Assembly (NCBI RefSeq): GCF_016545825.1
Contig: NC_052613.1
Coordinates: forward strand, 44,126,112 to 44,190,111
Source of the DNA: Eucalyptus grandis
Taxonomy: Eukaryota > Streptophyta > Magnoliopsida > Myrtales > Myrtaceae
Direction of reading: 5' to 3'
DNA length: 64,000 nucleotides
Both the position numbers and the translations under genes were made by a program. A model generated the notes under the pieces. The model had not been told where the DNA came from. It saw only the letters and a program-made list of their open reading frames with translations, and ran no database searches. Below are positions 12,003-23,314 of this stretch, in pieces. Position 1 is the first letter of the stretch; each line of letters begins with the position of its first letter.

Positions 12003-12594
12003 TTCTCCCACTTGGACCATATTAATTGAAATCGTACTGTATGTGCGCACATTGGTCCAGAGATAATTCTTAATAGTCAATCCTATCCCATAAAGTCTTA
12101 AACACCGAATCATGTCGGTAACTGCATGTATACACACAGAGCATTCCATGGTCATGAATGTTCTCAAATTTATTGATATGGATTCAATATGGTAGTGTGG
12201 CAAATGGATAACATCTTTCATAGAGAGATCCCATTTGTCAGTCACCATTCTCTTAACTTTAGGCGTCACAAAAACTTGTGCCACTAGAGAATGCTTTATG
12301 GTTCCAATGAACCGACATATGTCTTGTCCTTACGGTTAACCTTTCTTTATGTATCACAAGACATATGCACAAGGCTAATAACCGGATGCTCGGATGCCCC
12401 TAACCTTCACTCAAGGTTTAAGCAATACATTTGAGACTTTCAACAATATATATATATATATTCAACATAATAACAATCCATTCAAAAATATTTTATTGAA
12501 TGCAAAAGTTGACATATATATATATCAAAGTGTTACTAAATTGTAACAAAACATATGTAAACTTTATTCAAGGAAAAATAAAACATAGCTCCCA

Positions 12595-13930
12595 CTAAAT
12601 AACAACATCCCAAGATGCTCCTAGGCCCATACTAATGACATGTCGATCAAAAACACACGGGCGTAGGCCTTTAGTTAGTGGATCTACAATCATATCATCT
12701 GTAGGAATATAATCTACTGCAATGTTACCATTATGCACTAATTCCCTTATAGTCAAAAACTTAACCTCCATGTGTTTAGACCCCTTGAGAATTCTATTGT
12801 TATTAATAAACAACACTGCAGAGTTATTGTCACAATATAGTTGTATGGGTCTATCCACAAAATTAAAAACTGATAACTCTCTAATGAGGTTTCGGAGCCA
12901 AATAGCTTGAGTAGCAGTTGAAAAACATGCTACAAACTCCGCTTACATGGTAGAAGAAGATATAGATTTCTGTTTTTCGCTCTTCCATGATACTGCACCT
13001 CCTGCCAACATAAATATATATCCTGTCGTTGACTTCTTATCATCTTGATAACCAGCAAAATCTGCATCTGAATAGCCTGCTAGTTGCAAGTCTGGAACAT
13101 GTCTATACATCAGCATATAATCTTTTGTTCTCTTTAAGTACCTTAAAACCTTCTTGGCAGCAACCCAGTGATCGTGTCCTGGATTTGACTGATATCTGCC
13201 TAGAAGCCCTATTGCAAAAGCAATATTTGGCCTAGTGCAAACTTGAGCATACATGTTGCTTCCAAGCACACTAGCATAAGGTACATCCTTCATTTGAGCT
13301 TTCTCAAAATCTGAATTAGGGCATTGTGAAAGACTCAATTTATCACCCTTAACAACAAGAGCAATTCCTGGTTTGCAATCCTGCATATTGAATCTTTCTA
13401 AAACGCGATCAATATACGCCCTCTAAGATAAACCCAATGAACGGCGTGAGCGATCCCTATGGATCTCAATGCCAAGAACAAAAGACATCTCACCAAGGTC
13501 TTTCATATCAAAATTTTTCGATAACATCCGCTTTGTCTCATGTAGTAAACCAATGTCACTACTAGCAAGTAAGATATCATCTACATAAAGTATGAGAAAA
13601 ATATATTTCCTCCCACTGACCTTGGTATATATACACTGATCTACTTTGTTCTCAATAAATCCAAATGAAGTAACAACACTATGAAACTTGAAATATCACT
13701 GTCTAGAAGCTTGCTTAAGGCCATAAATAGACTTTTTCAATCTACAAACAAGCTTACTTGACAAAACCTTCAGGCTGTACCATATAAACCTCCTCATCAA
13801 GGTCTCACTTTAGAAAAGCAGTCTTAACATCCATCTGGTGTAACTCCATATCATAATAAGCTACCAATGCCAAGATCACTCTAAAGGAATCTTTAGAAGA
13901 AACTGGAGAAAATGTTGCTTCATAATCTAT
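12595..13930 (-). pseudogene. Copia N reverse transcriptase and RNase H, broken
   Basis: Continuation of pol after an internal stop near 13931. The RT palm is split by several stops between 13390 and 13930. The connection and RNase H pieces are readable at 12943-13386 (A-R-T-like C-T-R-P-N-I-A-F-A, Y-S-D-A-D-F-A-G, K-S-T-T-G-Y-I-F) and 12595-12858 (L-Y-C-D-N-N-S-A, K-H-M-E-V-K-F, D-P-L-T-K-G-L). A stop falls between the two pieces after S-I-S-S-S-T-M. Non-functional. Confidence 0.85.
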
Positions 13931-15541
13931 TCATTCTCTTTGAGTGAAACCCTTAGCTACCAGTCTGGCTTTAAACTTTTCAATCTTTCCTTTGGAATCC
14001 CTTTTATTCTTGAATACCCATTTGCAACCAATAGGTTTACAACCTTCAGGCAATTCAACAAGCTCCCAAATACCATTATGTTTCATAGATTGCATCTCAT
14101 CTTTCATCGCATCTAACCATAAATCTGATTGAGGACATGAGATGGCATCAGTATAAGTTACGGGATCAACAACACAGCCTATATCATAATCATGCTCTCC
14201 TAGGTAAACTAAATAGTTTGGTGGTATAGCTGAACGTCTTTCTCCAGTTGATCTTCTGAGTGGAGCTACTTCAACCTCAATCTGAATTTGAGGGGCTTGA
14301 GGAATTTCATCAGGAACTGTCTCAACAATAGGATCATGTGCCACAACAGGCTCAGTTTGTGGCGCAAGAGGCTCCATAATTGTCTGCACAGGATGAGACA
14401 AGGATCCAGTAATCCCCACCATACTATCATCTTCGATAGCTTGTGAGCAGCTACCATTTTCAGCTACATCAAATTCTAGAAATTTTGCAGTATGAGATTC
14501 CACAATTTTTGTACCTCCATTAGGGTTATAAAACCGATACCCTTTTGAATGATCTGGGTAAGACACGGAGTAACACCGAGTAGTTTTGGAATCCAGCTTA
14601 CTCAATGTTGGATTATATAACTTCACTTCTGTTGGACATCCCCAAACTTTAAGATGATTCAAGCTAGGTTTACGTCCAGTCCACAACTCAAAAGGAGTCA
14701 ATAGAACCGCTTTAGTAGGAATGTGATGAATATAAAGAGCTGTTTTCAAAGCTTCTCCCCACAGAAAATTAGGTAAATTGGTCATACTAATCATACTTCT
14801 CATCATGTCCATAAGAGTACGATTCCGCCTTTCAGCTACACCATTTTGTTCAGGACTTTTGGGCATAGTAAACTGACCTATTATCCCAGAATCCTCTAAG
14901 TATTTAGCAAACCGCCCTTTAAGTTGGCCAGCATCACTGTGCCTACCAAAATACTCACCACCACGATAAGATTTGACAATCTTAATAACTTTTCCCAACT
15001 GTTTCTCCACTTCATTCCGAAAAATCTTGAATTTATCAAAAGACTCGGACTTTTCTTTAATCAAGTATAAGTATCCATATCGGGAATAGTCGTCAATAAA
15101 TGTGATGAAATAAAATTTTTTGCACAAAGTAGCCGTGTATGGTCCACTAATATCAGTGTGAATAACCTCCAACAAGTTTGAACTTCGTACAACAGATTTC
15201 TTCTTTATCTTAGTCATCTTACCTCTGCAACAGTCTATGCAAGTCTCTTGATCATCTTTAAGAGTAGGCAAGATATCAGCATTTATAAGCCTTTCTACTC
15301 TATCTTTAGAGATGTGACCAAGATATTTATGCCACAATGCATAAGACTGTTCCTTAGGTAGAGGCCTTTTGGAAACAACATTTTCAGGGGAATAAGCAAC
15401 GTATATGTCGTTGGGAGATAAGCTCAATCGATATAATCCATTGGATAAATTGCAACACCCAATCTTATTTGAATCATAAAACATGGAAATAGTATTACTC
15501 TTTATTTCAAAAGAGTATCCACACATGTCCAAACAAGACAC
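13931..15541 (-). pseudogene. Copia N integrase and start of RT, 536 codons
   Basis: Longest intact frame of the element. It contains the GAG-pre-integrase zinc region (L-W-H-K-Y-L-G-H-I, C-I-D-C-C-R-G-K), the integrase core (H-T-D-I-S-G-P-Y; E-Q-N-G-V-A-E-R-R-N-R), a C-terminal domain and the beginning of RT ([18 protein letters not shown]). The middle Asp of the DDE triad is Tyr: the motif reads K-S-Y-R-G-G-E-Y where the family has S-D-R-G-G-E-Y. The enzyme would be inactive even where the frame is open. Confidence 0.9.
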
Positions 15542-15556
15542 GAAACTAAATTCCGC

Positions 15557-16045
15557 CTAAAAGAAGGTATGTAAAAAGTGTTTCTTAACACCGTCCGAAA
15601 AACCAGAATCTAAAATCAAAATAACATCTCCCACGAACTCAACGTCAACTCCAACGCTATTTCCAACAGTGAGCTTTGATTCATCCCGATTTGGCGTCAT
15701 TCGGTTTATGAACCCCTGAATGGTAAATGCAACATGATTAGTTGCACCACTATCTAGCCACCAGGAATTGGTCGGAACTTCAGATAGATTGGATTCATAA
15801 ACAAATGCCAAAGAATCATTACCTTTAGGCTCTCTCTTATTTCTCTTAGACAACCAAGCCTTAAACTTGCTGCAACGTTTCTTCACGTGTCCTCTCTCCC
15901 TACAAAAGTAGCAAAGAACACCATCCTTCTTGGTGAATGCTTTCTTAGGACCCAGAGTGTTAGAAGGACCTGCACCTTCAGAATTTCCTTTGTTGTTGGA
16001 AGGACCAGCAACTTCTGAATTGCCTTTGTGAGTATAGTTCTTCAA
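15557..16045 (-). pseudogene. Copia N gag C-terminus and protease
   Basis: Contains a nucleocapsid zinc knuckle C-Y-F-C-R-E-R-G-H-V-K-K-R-C (CX2CX4HX4C) and the protease active site W-L-D-S-G-A-T-N-H, both intact. A direct repeat G-N-S-E-(V/G)-A-G-P-S-N lies near the N-terminus. It is separated from the upstream gag frame by one TGA near 16094 and from integrase by a stop near 15556. Confidence 0.88.
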
Positions 16046-16093
16046 CTTCTTACCCTTGTCACTAGCAGAACTAGAAGCATAAAGAGCAATATG

Positions 16094-16609
16094 TCATTTA
16101 TCTTTCTTCAATTTCTCTTCCTCTGCCACCAACCTTGCAATCAGGTCATTAACAGACCAGGTTTCATATTGGGAACTATAATTGGTCTTGATAATCCCAA
16201 AATCAAGAGGAAGAGTATTTAGAGCTTGATGGACAATGCAAGCAGTAGGAATTTCAACATTGAGAGCCTGAAGTTTTGTTTGTAAATCAACCATCCTCAG
16301 AACATAATCTCTAACTCCACCAGAACCATCATACGTCATAGTAAAAAGTGTTTGCATGTGTGTTCCTATCTCAACATTAGGTGAGACACGGTTCCTAGCC
16401 ATCAAAGCTTCCATCATCTGCCTAGCATTGCAGTCTGCAAGCAAACCACTTTTCAAGTGTTCTTGAATGGAACGCTTCATGAACAGCAAGCAAATTCTAT
16501 TGCTCTTTTCCCATGCAGCAAAATTTGCTTTTTGAGCCTCTGTACTCTCGGTAGTCAAATCTGCCGGCCGATCAGTAGTAAGAGCCATATGAACATTTGC
16601 CATCTCCAT
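16094..16609 (-). pseudogene. Copia N gag capsid region
   Basis: 171 codons from an ATG (M-E-M-A-N-V-H-M) to TGA. It resembles the gag-polypeptide/UBN2 capsid domain (W-E-K-S-N-R-I-C-L; L-N-T-L-P-L; W-S-V-N-D-L-I-A-R-L). Translation past the TGA continues straight into the zinc-knuckle frame, so one premature stop separates them. Possible suppression of the stop is speculative. Confidence 0.85.
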
Positions 16610-17698
16610 AACAAACAGAAAATCCTCTCTCTATCTCTTAAAATTCGAACCAGCAAGAACCTCAATGGTGACAGAGTTACCATTTACAGAAAAGGTGATT
16701 GAAAAACAAGCAGTATATATAATTAGCATCATGTGAGCATTGTGTAACTTGACGTACAAGTACACATCCAGAGAGTTACATGCAAAATCACATAATCACC
16801 TTTGGGCAGAATACATGACATGCAATTGTACACTCCCCACATGAAAAGGGTTATGAGAATATATTCCAATCTTCGTGAATTCATCACCTTTGGGCATATG
16901 AACCATTAGGATCGGTCACTCCTCCACCACACTATCATGTATCCCTCCATGAACTAATACACAATCACCTCCTTTGGGAGTATAACTATGCATTAAACCA
17001 GGAGACATCCCAATCAATATATGAGATCGAAATTTCTCAAACCCAATCAAGTGTGCCACTTTGGCGGTCACAACTCAATTGAATCCTTGAAATTCTCTCA
17101 TACCATGGATATAATTTTTACATCTCACATACACCATATACATGTGATTTAACTTTAGTGATAGGGGCATCATATCACTCAAATCACATGCTATGCTAAT
17201 TACACTGCCTTATTCATTAATAAAATACAATAAATTTTAATTTTTATTAATGAATCACACTTTTATAATGTTTATGTGATAACATATCAATAACCCAACA
17301 CATGTATTTCCAAAAATACAGAGAATACAAGAAAAATACGCAAAAATACACTAAAAATTCACATATTTAGGGCTTTGCATGTATTTTCATATCCATAAAA
17401 TCATCAAACATGCAAAATAAATACACCATGATGTAGGGAATAATCATACGAGTCCATCGCCGTCGGCCACGCGTGAATCGGAGCCTCCACGCGCCCGCAC
17501 GCGCCACCTGAGTGCGCGGCGCGTGGCCGCGCATGGGGGCACGTGTGGCCTCCTCCGGCAACGCACCGCCTATGGCTTTCTTCGTCTCGTCGAGCCCAAT
17601 CCGAATATATAATTTAATTTAATTTTTATTGAACAAAAAATCTCGAAAATCTCAAATTAGGGCAAAATCCTTCGCGTTCGTGTTCTAGGGTTATGGAG
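16610..17698 (-). other. Untranslated leader of copia N
   Basis: About 1.1 kb between the primer-binding site and gag. No coding feature supported. 16730-17210 has repeated short blocks of the type 'cacctttggg...atgaac'. 17450-17560 is a GC-rich patch. Confidence 0.7.
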
Positions 17699-17710
17699 GC
17701 TCTGATACCA
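17699..17710 (-). other. Primer-binding site of copia N
   Basis: TGGTATCAGAGC on the minus strand, two bases inside the 5' LTR; initiator methionine tRNA type. Confidence 0.9.
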
Positions 17711-17712
17711 CA

Positions 17713-18170
17713 TGTTAAACACAAATTGCGTAACCCCAAGATCTCCATAACTAGAACAAGAACATGCATAATGAGTAGAAAGATTAGCGCACCTGTTTTG
17801 GGATCCATTGTTCTTGAAGCGGAAGCGGAAACACAATATTTCACGCGCAAGCCCTTCTCCTCTATTGCTCTCCGTATCACTTTGGTTCAATGAGGCGGCC
17901 CCCCTCACGTGTAGCGTTAGGTAAACGCCCCTTAGGTGAGGATATATGTGAGAATTAGGGTTAGATGAGAGACTTGAGCACTATTTATAGAGTTTCCAAC
18001 CAGTCCCTCTCATTACGTGCTAGGCTCAACTCGGCCCACACTAGCCAGCCCATATTAGACTAATTAAGAAACCTTCTATCTCACCTTAGACCAAATCCTG
18101 TAAAACGGTAAACGTTAAATGGTAAATTACAATATCAATTAATGTAGTCCACAATTAGAAAAACTCTACA
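17713..18170 (-). repeat. 5' LTR of copia N
   Basis: On the + strand begins tgttaaacac and ends aaactctaca. A TATA-like CTATTTATAG at about 17978-17987 is a plausible promoter core for minus-strand transcription. Confidence 0.9.
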
Positions 18171-18509
18171 TCGGGGTCCGACGAGCAAAGGAATCGGGTC
18201 GCGGCACGGCGAGCAACTCGGGCGTGACGGAATCTCGGAGCAGCGTAGCTCGGTGGCGTCGGCGTAGCACGGGTCGTCGGAGCAGAGGGCTGTCTGTCGA
18301 GCTCTGGTGCTGCTCGAAGGGTTGGGCTCGTGGAAAAGTTTGGTTGGCAGTGTTGGTGAGGAGGAGCTGTCGGTCTGCGGGCATCAAATTTTGGCGAGTG
18401 CGAGGGGAAGAGGATGAACAGTAAACGTCCAATCCCCCTGCCAATTAAACTTTGGCTTCTGGTTTTTCCTTTTTTTAATTTTTCCTCTCTCTCCTCCTAC
18501 CCATCTCTT

Positions 18510-18511
<2 letters not shown>

Positions 18512-18545
<34 letters not shown>

Positions 18546-18566
18546 CTCTCTCTCTCTCTCTCTCTA
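18512..18566. repeat. Compound (CA)n(CT)n microsatellite
   Basis: Uninterrupted CA repeat to 18541 followed by CT repeat to about 18566, inside the solo LTR. Confidence 0.95.
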
Positions 18567-19365
18567 CCTTCTTTTGACTTTTTCCTCTTTACCTCTGCCG
18601 CAAACTGAAGCTCTCCTCTCTTTTTTTCTCTCTTTTCACTTTTCACTTTTTTTTCACCAGAAGAAGCCCCCTCGTACGGCCGTATATTCGATGCGTCGTC
18701 TCCCCCAAAACCGAGTAACTTTTTATAGGCTAAAGATTAGGATTTTAATTTCCTTTTCAAATCAATATTCGCGAAAATTTCTTTTCCGTACACAATATCG
18801 TTTTTTATTTTCCACATCTCTTCTAGATTTCCTTTGCAAAAAAAAAATATATATTTTCTATTGATTTTTTTCAAAAATTGCTATAGGATTTTTTCAAATA
18901 TGAGCTTAGGCCAAATTGCTCGCTTCGTGGGCTTAGTTCGGTCTGTTAAGTTAAAACTCAAAACCATTAATTTGAACCCATTTACCACTAGTCCAATAAA
19001 TAAATGCAAAAAATATAAATTAAAAATAAATACACGTAAATCTATATGCTATGCAATTAATATTTTTTTTAGAGATAAAATTAACCCATAATTTTTTAAT
19101 GCGATAAATGACTAAAAAGGTCACCAAAATTTAGGCATCAACACACATTCATACAATATATATGCATTGTGATTGATATAGTCTGTCATATTACTTTAAT
19201 TAAATGAATGTATATCATTTTAGGGCTCCCCATGTATAAAAAAGTTAATTTGCCTTTAAAAAAAAAAGTTAAAGGCTACTCATCTCTGCATAGGCCCACA
19301 ATGATGCCCGACCAACCTCTTTGGCTTGGCTTTTGGAAGAGGTTGACCTATCGAGCATGAATTTC

Positions 19366-20278
19366 GGGATAAGTACACTAATGGTGCCATAAGTTGTGTA
19401 TGGCGCTCACTTTGGTGCTAAAAGTTTCCGTCGGATCACTTAAGTGCCAAATCGGAGGAAAAACGCTCACTTTGGTGCCATTGGCGAAAGATTCCGGCCA
19501 AAATAATTACGTGGTTTTTTTTTTAAATCGACAAGGCCTTAAACGACGTCGTTTTGTCGTCCTACATGGATGGCCTTACAAAAATGACGCCATTTAACCC
19601 ATTGGGGATTGAAATTAGGGTTTCGACTTGGCCGCCGAGTGGCCGTCGTCGGGGTTGGGGTCGGGGTCGGGGTCGAAGCTGCGGCCGCCGAGTGGCCATC
19701 ATCGAGGTTGGGGTCGGGGTCGAAGCTGCGGCCGTCGAGTGGCCATCGTCGGGGTCGGGGTTGGGGTTTGAGCCGCGGCCGTCGAGTGGCCATCGTCACG
19801 GTCGGGGTCGGGTGTCGAGCCGCGGCCGTCGAGTGGCCATCGTCGCGGTCGGGGTCGGGGTCGGGATCGGGCTGCGGTCGCCAAGTGGCCATCGTCGGGG
19901 TCGGGGTCGGGGTTGAGGTCGAGCCGCTGCCGTTGAGTGGCCATCGTCGGGGTTGGGGTCGAGGTCGGGTCGAAGCCGTGGCTGCCGAGCGCAAGGACCG
20001 TCGAGGACGGCGACGGCCGGAGATTAGGGTTTTGAATTGGGGGAGACACCAAATGGCGTCGTTTTGGTGTTAGGATGCTGACTATGTTCTCCGGTGAGCC
20101 ACATCAGCTTAAAAAATTAATAAAAAAGTGCCACGTCGAATTTCCGGCCAACCGGATCGGAGTTGGCACCAAAGTGAGCGTTTTTTAAATTTTTTGGCAC
20201 TTAAGTGATTCGACGGAAACTTTTGGCACCAAAGTGAGCGCCGTACACAACTTATGACACCATTAGTGTACTTATCCC
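19366..20278. mobile_element. MULE-like TIR element with a minisatellite core
   Basis: 913-bp insertion found only in unit 1. Long inverted repeats of about 90 bp start GGGATAAGTACACTAATGG. The flanking duplication is catgaatttc (19356-19365 and 20279-20288). A 9-10-bp duplication with long TIRs is typical of Mutator-like elements. Unit 3 shows the empty site at about 54776. There is no transposase frame. The centre (19630-19985) is a GC-rich tandem repeat. Confidence 0.87.
19630..19985. repeat. GC-rich minisatellite, about seven units near 50 bp
   Basis: Units are marked by recurring agtggccatcgtc at about 19636, 19690, 19738, 19787, 19831, 19884 and 19935. Intervening DNA is g/tcggggtcgggg. 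Long open frames here in several frames are a by-product of the repeat. Confidence 0.88.
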
Positions 20279-20589
20279 CATGAATTTCTATGTGGGTTGG
20301 CCCGAAAAGGCAATAAATCTTTTGGGATGGGACGTATATTCCCAATTGAGTGGGTACCTCGAGAGTAGGATAACTCTATGATTGGCAATTATGAGACACC
20401 ATTCCCAAACAAGTATCACAACTTCGAATTTTCCTCGATGCACTCGGCCTAATCCATGTGGAGGTTTTTGCCCAAAATGGTAACCTAGCTAGCAAAACCG
20501 AAGTGTCACATGGATCTATTTAGGACATGTCACGGTCGATTCCTAGTGTTCGAACCTCAAAATTATGGCCCCAAAGCCGAAGAGAATCT

Positions 20590-21460
20590 CAAGGAGTCCG
20601 GACACCTAAAGTGTCAAAACTTGGCATGAAGGGATAGTTAAGTGTAAAAAGTTAGAAAAATAATACTTAAGTGCCAAAATCGAAGCAAAATGGATTACTT
20701 AAGTACCACTCTAGTGAAAATCCGACCAAAATACCATCGCTCGCGGTGGTGCAGCTGGCTTTAGGCTCTCTCCCCCTTACGAAGGGGAGGAGTTCGAATC
20801 CTAGAGGCATCGCATTCGCGCGACTCGCCATCGCATTCGTGCGACTCACCCGCGGCTGGGTGCGTGGTGGTGGCTCGATCCGCCTTAGGTTTACGCCGTC
20901 GGCTGCCAGCTGTACATGCGGTGGTTCCGGGTAAAAAAAAAAAAAAAAATCCGACCGAAATGCTTGATGTGACGATTTTCTAGCAAAATTAGTGCAAAAC
21001 GGCATCGTTTTGACGCGACATGGTAAAAAATTAATAAAATTAAATTTAACACTAAATTTACTTAAAAATTTAAAAATATAAATACAAATATTAAATAATA
21101 TTAAATAATATTTTAAAGGGGGGGAGGGCGGGTGAAGAGGCGAGCCATTGCGCCGCTACCTCCCATTTGCCGCCGGGAAGGGCCCGCGACGGAGGGTAGG
21201 GTCGGTTGGGGTCACCGGGCCACGACTAGGGGCCGGCGACCCCAGATGATTGGCAGTGAGGGCCCGCGAGCCCTCGCCCCCGATCTGGGTGAGGGTTGTG
21301 GCCCTCGCCTAGACCTGATGGGGGTCGGCGGCCCTCGCCCGGCCGGGCCAAGGGCCCGCCCGGGGTTTGTGACCCTCGCCCGGATCGGGGTGAGGGCTCG
21401 CAGCCCTTGCCCGACCCAGGGCCAAGGGCCGCCGCTCGCCGATGAACTTCATAATAAAAA
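20590..21460. mobile_element. Degraded TIR-element remnant with a GC-rich tail
   Basis: Present in units 1 and 3 (55080-55735) and removed by deletion from unit 2. The left part has the same style of sequence as the arm of the MULE-like element at 19366 (gtgccaaaa, cacttaagt, ccggccaaaat, aacgg-cgt-tttga). 21120-21450 is a GC-rich block of gggcgagggc repeats. I cannot place a right terminus or a target duplication, so the assignment is tentative. Confidence 0.4.
20733..20949 (+). mobile_element. tRNA-derived SINE in unit 1
   Basis: 217 bp with a tRNA-like head (A-box-like tggtgcagctgg, B-box gagttcgaatcct) and a 3' poly(A) tract. It is flanked by an imperfect duplication tccgaccaaaat/tccgaccgaaat (20721-20732 and 20950-20961). 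Unit 3 has the empty site near 55207. Same family as the SINE at 38889-39084. Confidence 0.85.
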
Positions 21461-21570
21461 GTTTCAAATGATATAATAAAAAAGATTGTTGTTTGTTTAT
21501 GCATAAGTCCTATCAAGTGAAACTGTAGGAATTGGGAACAAAAGGGCAGTGAGATCATGGGAAAACTCGT

Positions 21571-21574
<4 letters not shown>

Positions 21575-21619
<45 letters not shown>
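21575..21619. repeat. (GA)n microsatellite
   Basis: About 22 GA units in unit 1. The equivalent place in unit 3 (about 55883-55892) holds only a short gagagagaga run, so it has expanded or contracted between units. Confidence 0.95.
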
Positions 21620-21621
<2 letters not shown>

Positions 21622-21682
21622 CCCTCAAGTTCTCGGTATAGAATATGAAGTGACGAGCACGTATGCATGTCTGAATCGCTTC

Positions 21683-22250
21683 TTAATGTCCGAAGGTTTC
21701 CAAATTCCAACATGATGAGGTATCAATGCCATTACATGTTACTTTAATCAACTCTTGCACATGTGGATGTCGAGTCACGAGCAGCTCCGTGTTGAAAGAC
21801 AAGGAGCATGAGTCATCAAAAAACGGATCTTGAAGAAGAGAATCCATACTTTTCTGAAAGTTGGAGGTAGAATTCAAGTTGAAATTGATGAAAGCAGGTA
21901 ACCACGTTTGAACTTCGATTTACTATTAACTCGACGGTAAACCCACACCACCTTCCGTGCCCTTTTGTGCGCTTCGCTGTTATCAAACCATAACCGATCA
22001 AGTTCATATCAAACTTAATGTCGCGCAGCTTGTGTAATTGACAAATTGATAAGGATGTTAGGTTGGCCACCATATCATGTGATGGCGGATTCTATTCAAA
22101 TTTAGCTGAACCTCGACTGGTTCAAAGGTGGTATAGTCCCACTTTTTAGTCTCTAATAAGCCGTCGAAAGCACAAGCATGGATACCTTTGATCTTCCCAC
22201 TCAATTTGAGGTCCATATAGGAGATTGAATGTGGAGAAATGGGTGTGTAT
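21683..22250 (-). pseudogene. Unrecognised gene remnant, duplicated in units 1, 2 and 3
   Basis: Minus-strand open stretches look protein-like but change frame: 22081-22220 (D-L-K-L-S-G-K-I-K-G), 21816-22073 (L-T-S-L-S-I-C-Q-L-H-K-L-R-D-I; G-R-W-C-G-F-T-V-E) and 21683-21877 (S-L-L-Q-D-P-F-F-D-D-S-C-S-L). The same pieces occur in unit 3 (55985-56285) and, partly deleted, in unit 2 (35316-35560). I do not recognise the family. Composition and frame changes suggest a decayed gene fragment. Confidence 0.35.
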
Positions 22251-22995
22251 TTGGTATCACTGAATTCTCTGAGTCTCTGACAGACTCCATCATCTGGTTA
22301 CCTCTCTTTTGTGGAAAGTTCCCTTGTGTAGCATTAGTGCAGAAGAGCACATAGTTTCAGCTTCCTGGGGACAAGTTGTCTAGGGCAGATAAGGACAAAA
22401 AGTGGAAGATCCTCGTTTAGACACATCACTCCAATGTAAAACAACCAACGGATTTCCCCAGACATGGGCAATTCCAATCATTCCTAATCCTCAGAGTGGT
22501 CGGATGTCAATGCGTCTGTCTCTCTCCCTACCTCACACGTTCAATGTTTCTTGCTTCATGCCTTCGAACTTGGGTTGGCCTGGCCGGTGAACTCAACCAA
22601 ATGGGGAAGCGTATAGCTCGCTCTTCTTCTGTTCGATTGACCTCTTTCGAATGTGAATTCTGGGTTTGTCTCTCCCTCTAGAGATCGATGGACACACGCA
22701 TCGATCAAAGCGGGTGAGTGAACTTTGACGTGTTCTTACTCTTTCGCTTTCTAAACAATTTTGGTTAGGGATGGCGAAAGACCGTGATTCTAATGTTGTT
22801 TTTCCGAATAGGCCTCTCTATACGTGCTGACAATAACCCTATATTTTGGAATAATATGATAAATGCAAGCAATAAAGGGATTGATTTTACCTTCTATGTT
22901 CACGGGATGTCGAGTTTTCTTCGTGATGACAAATCACTTTATAAAATATAATTCGTCTAAACTTATTTAAAGCATAGACCTAAATAAAGTGAGAT
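22251..22995. other. No gene supported; conserved between units
   Basis: Matches unit 2 at 35575-36295. Minus-strand text around 22260-22400 could be another exon-like part of the unrecognised remnant, but frames are broken. Short + strand frames near 22402-22681 are not convincing. Confidence 0.4.
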
Positions 22996-22996
22996 G

Positions 22997-22998
<2 letters not shown>

Positions 22999-23049
<51 letters not shown>
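22999..23049. repeat. (TA)n microsatellite
   Basis: About 25 TA units. Unit 2 has a much shorter run at about 36296-36312. Confidence 0.95.
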
Positions 23050-23051
<2 letters not shown>

Positions 23052-23314
23052 ATAGCAAAATTCAATTGTCTTGTAATCAAGGAGTAACCCGAGAATCTAT
23101 CCATCAATTCAGAAACTACCATTCCCTTCACGTACCAGATAGGATATAAAATATACCTACGCCATACCAACTGCCGAAGTAAAATAACCAGAAACCATAA
23201 AGTGAAGATCAATTATTTGCCTTCATTAGCCGTTACATTGTCTCCTCGAACTTGTAAATCTCCCCTTTTTGGCTAATACGCTAATCAATCCACAAAACGT
23301 TATCAAGTAAGGAC

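Larger units (their letters stand above)
11546..18170 (-). mobile_element. Complete nested Ty1/copia retrotransposon N
   Basis: A 6.6-kb minus-strand element inserted in the solo LTR. It has a 5-bp target duplication tcggg (11541-11545 and 18171-18175), LTRs of 457 and 458 bp at 11546-12002 and 17713-18170, primer-binding site TGGTATCAGAGC at 17699-17710, and a purine-rich GTGGGAGAA tract inside the left LTR at about 12003-12011. Order from the right: leader, gag, zinc knuckle/protease, integrase, RT, RNase H. Internal stops and an altered integrase catalytic residue show it is dead. It is a different family from A1/A3. Confidence 0.93.
9784..19143. mobile_element. Solo LTR (probably Ty3/gypsy), split by a nested copia element
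   Basis: Starts TGTCGCGATC and ends GGCATCAACA, flanked by the 5-bp duplication cacat (9779-9783 and 19144-19148). Units 2 and 3 lack it at the equivalent site. After removing the nested element 11546-18170 and its duplication, about 2.73 kb remains (9784-11545 and 18176-19143). It has no primer-binding site, polypurine tract or pol domain and no internal direct terminal repeat, so it looks like one recombined LTR. The left part is AT-rich and the centre GC-rich. A long LTR with these ends suggests a gypsy lineage, which is inference. Confidence 0.75.

Noticed and set aside
18414..18864. Short + strand frames in the solo LTR near the CA/CT repeat
   Set aside because: Composition follows simple repeats and T-rich sequence; no domain or start context supports a gene.
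19630..19985. Regularly spaced repeat that could suggest a CRISPR array
   Set aside because: The units are near-identical along their whole length with no unique spacers, inside a plant TIR element.
19539..20073. Several overlapping open frames of 100-154 codons
   Set aside because: They translate a 50-bp minisatellite in different frames; the repeat length and lack of stops in GC-rich DNA explain them.
20733..20830. tRNA gene from A-box and B-box sequences (also 27190-27260 and 38990-39075)
   Set aside because: No cloverleaf is supported, and each has an A-rich tail and flanking target duplications, so they are SINEs.
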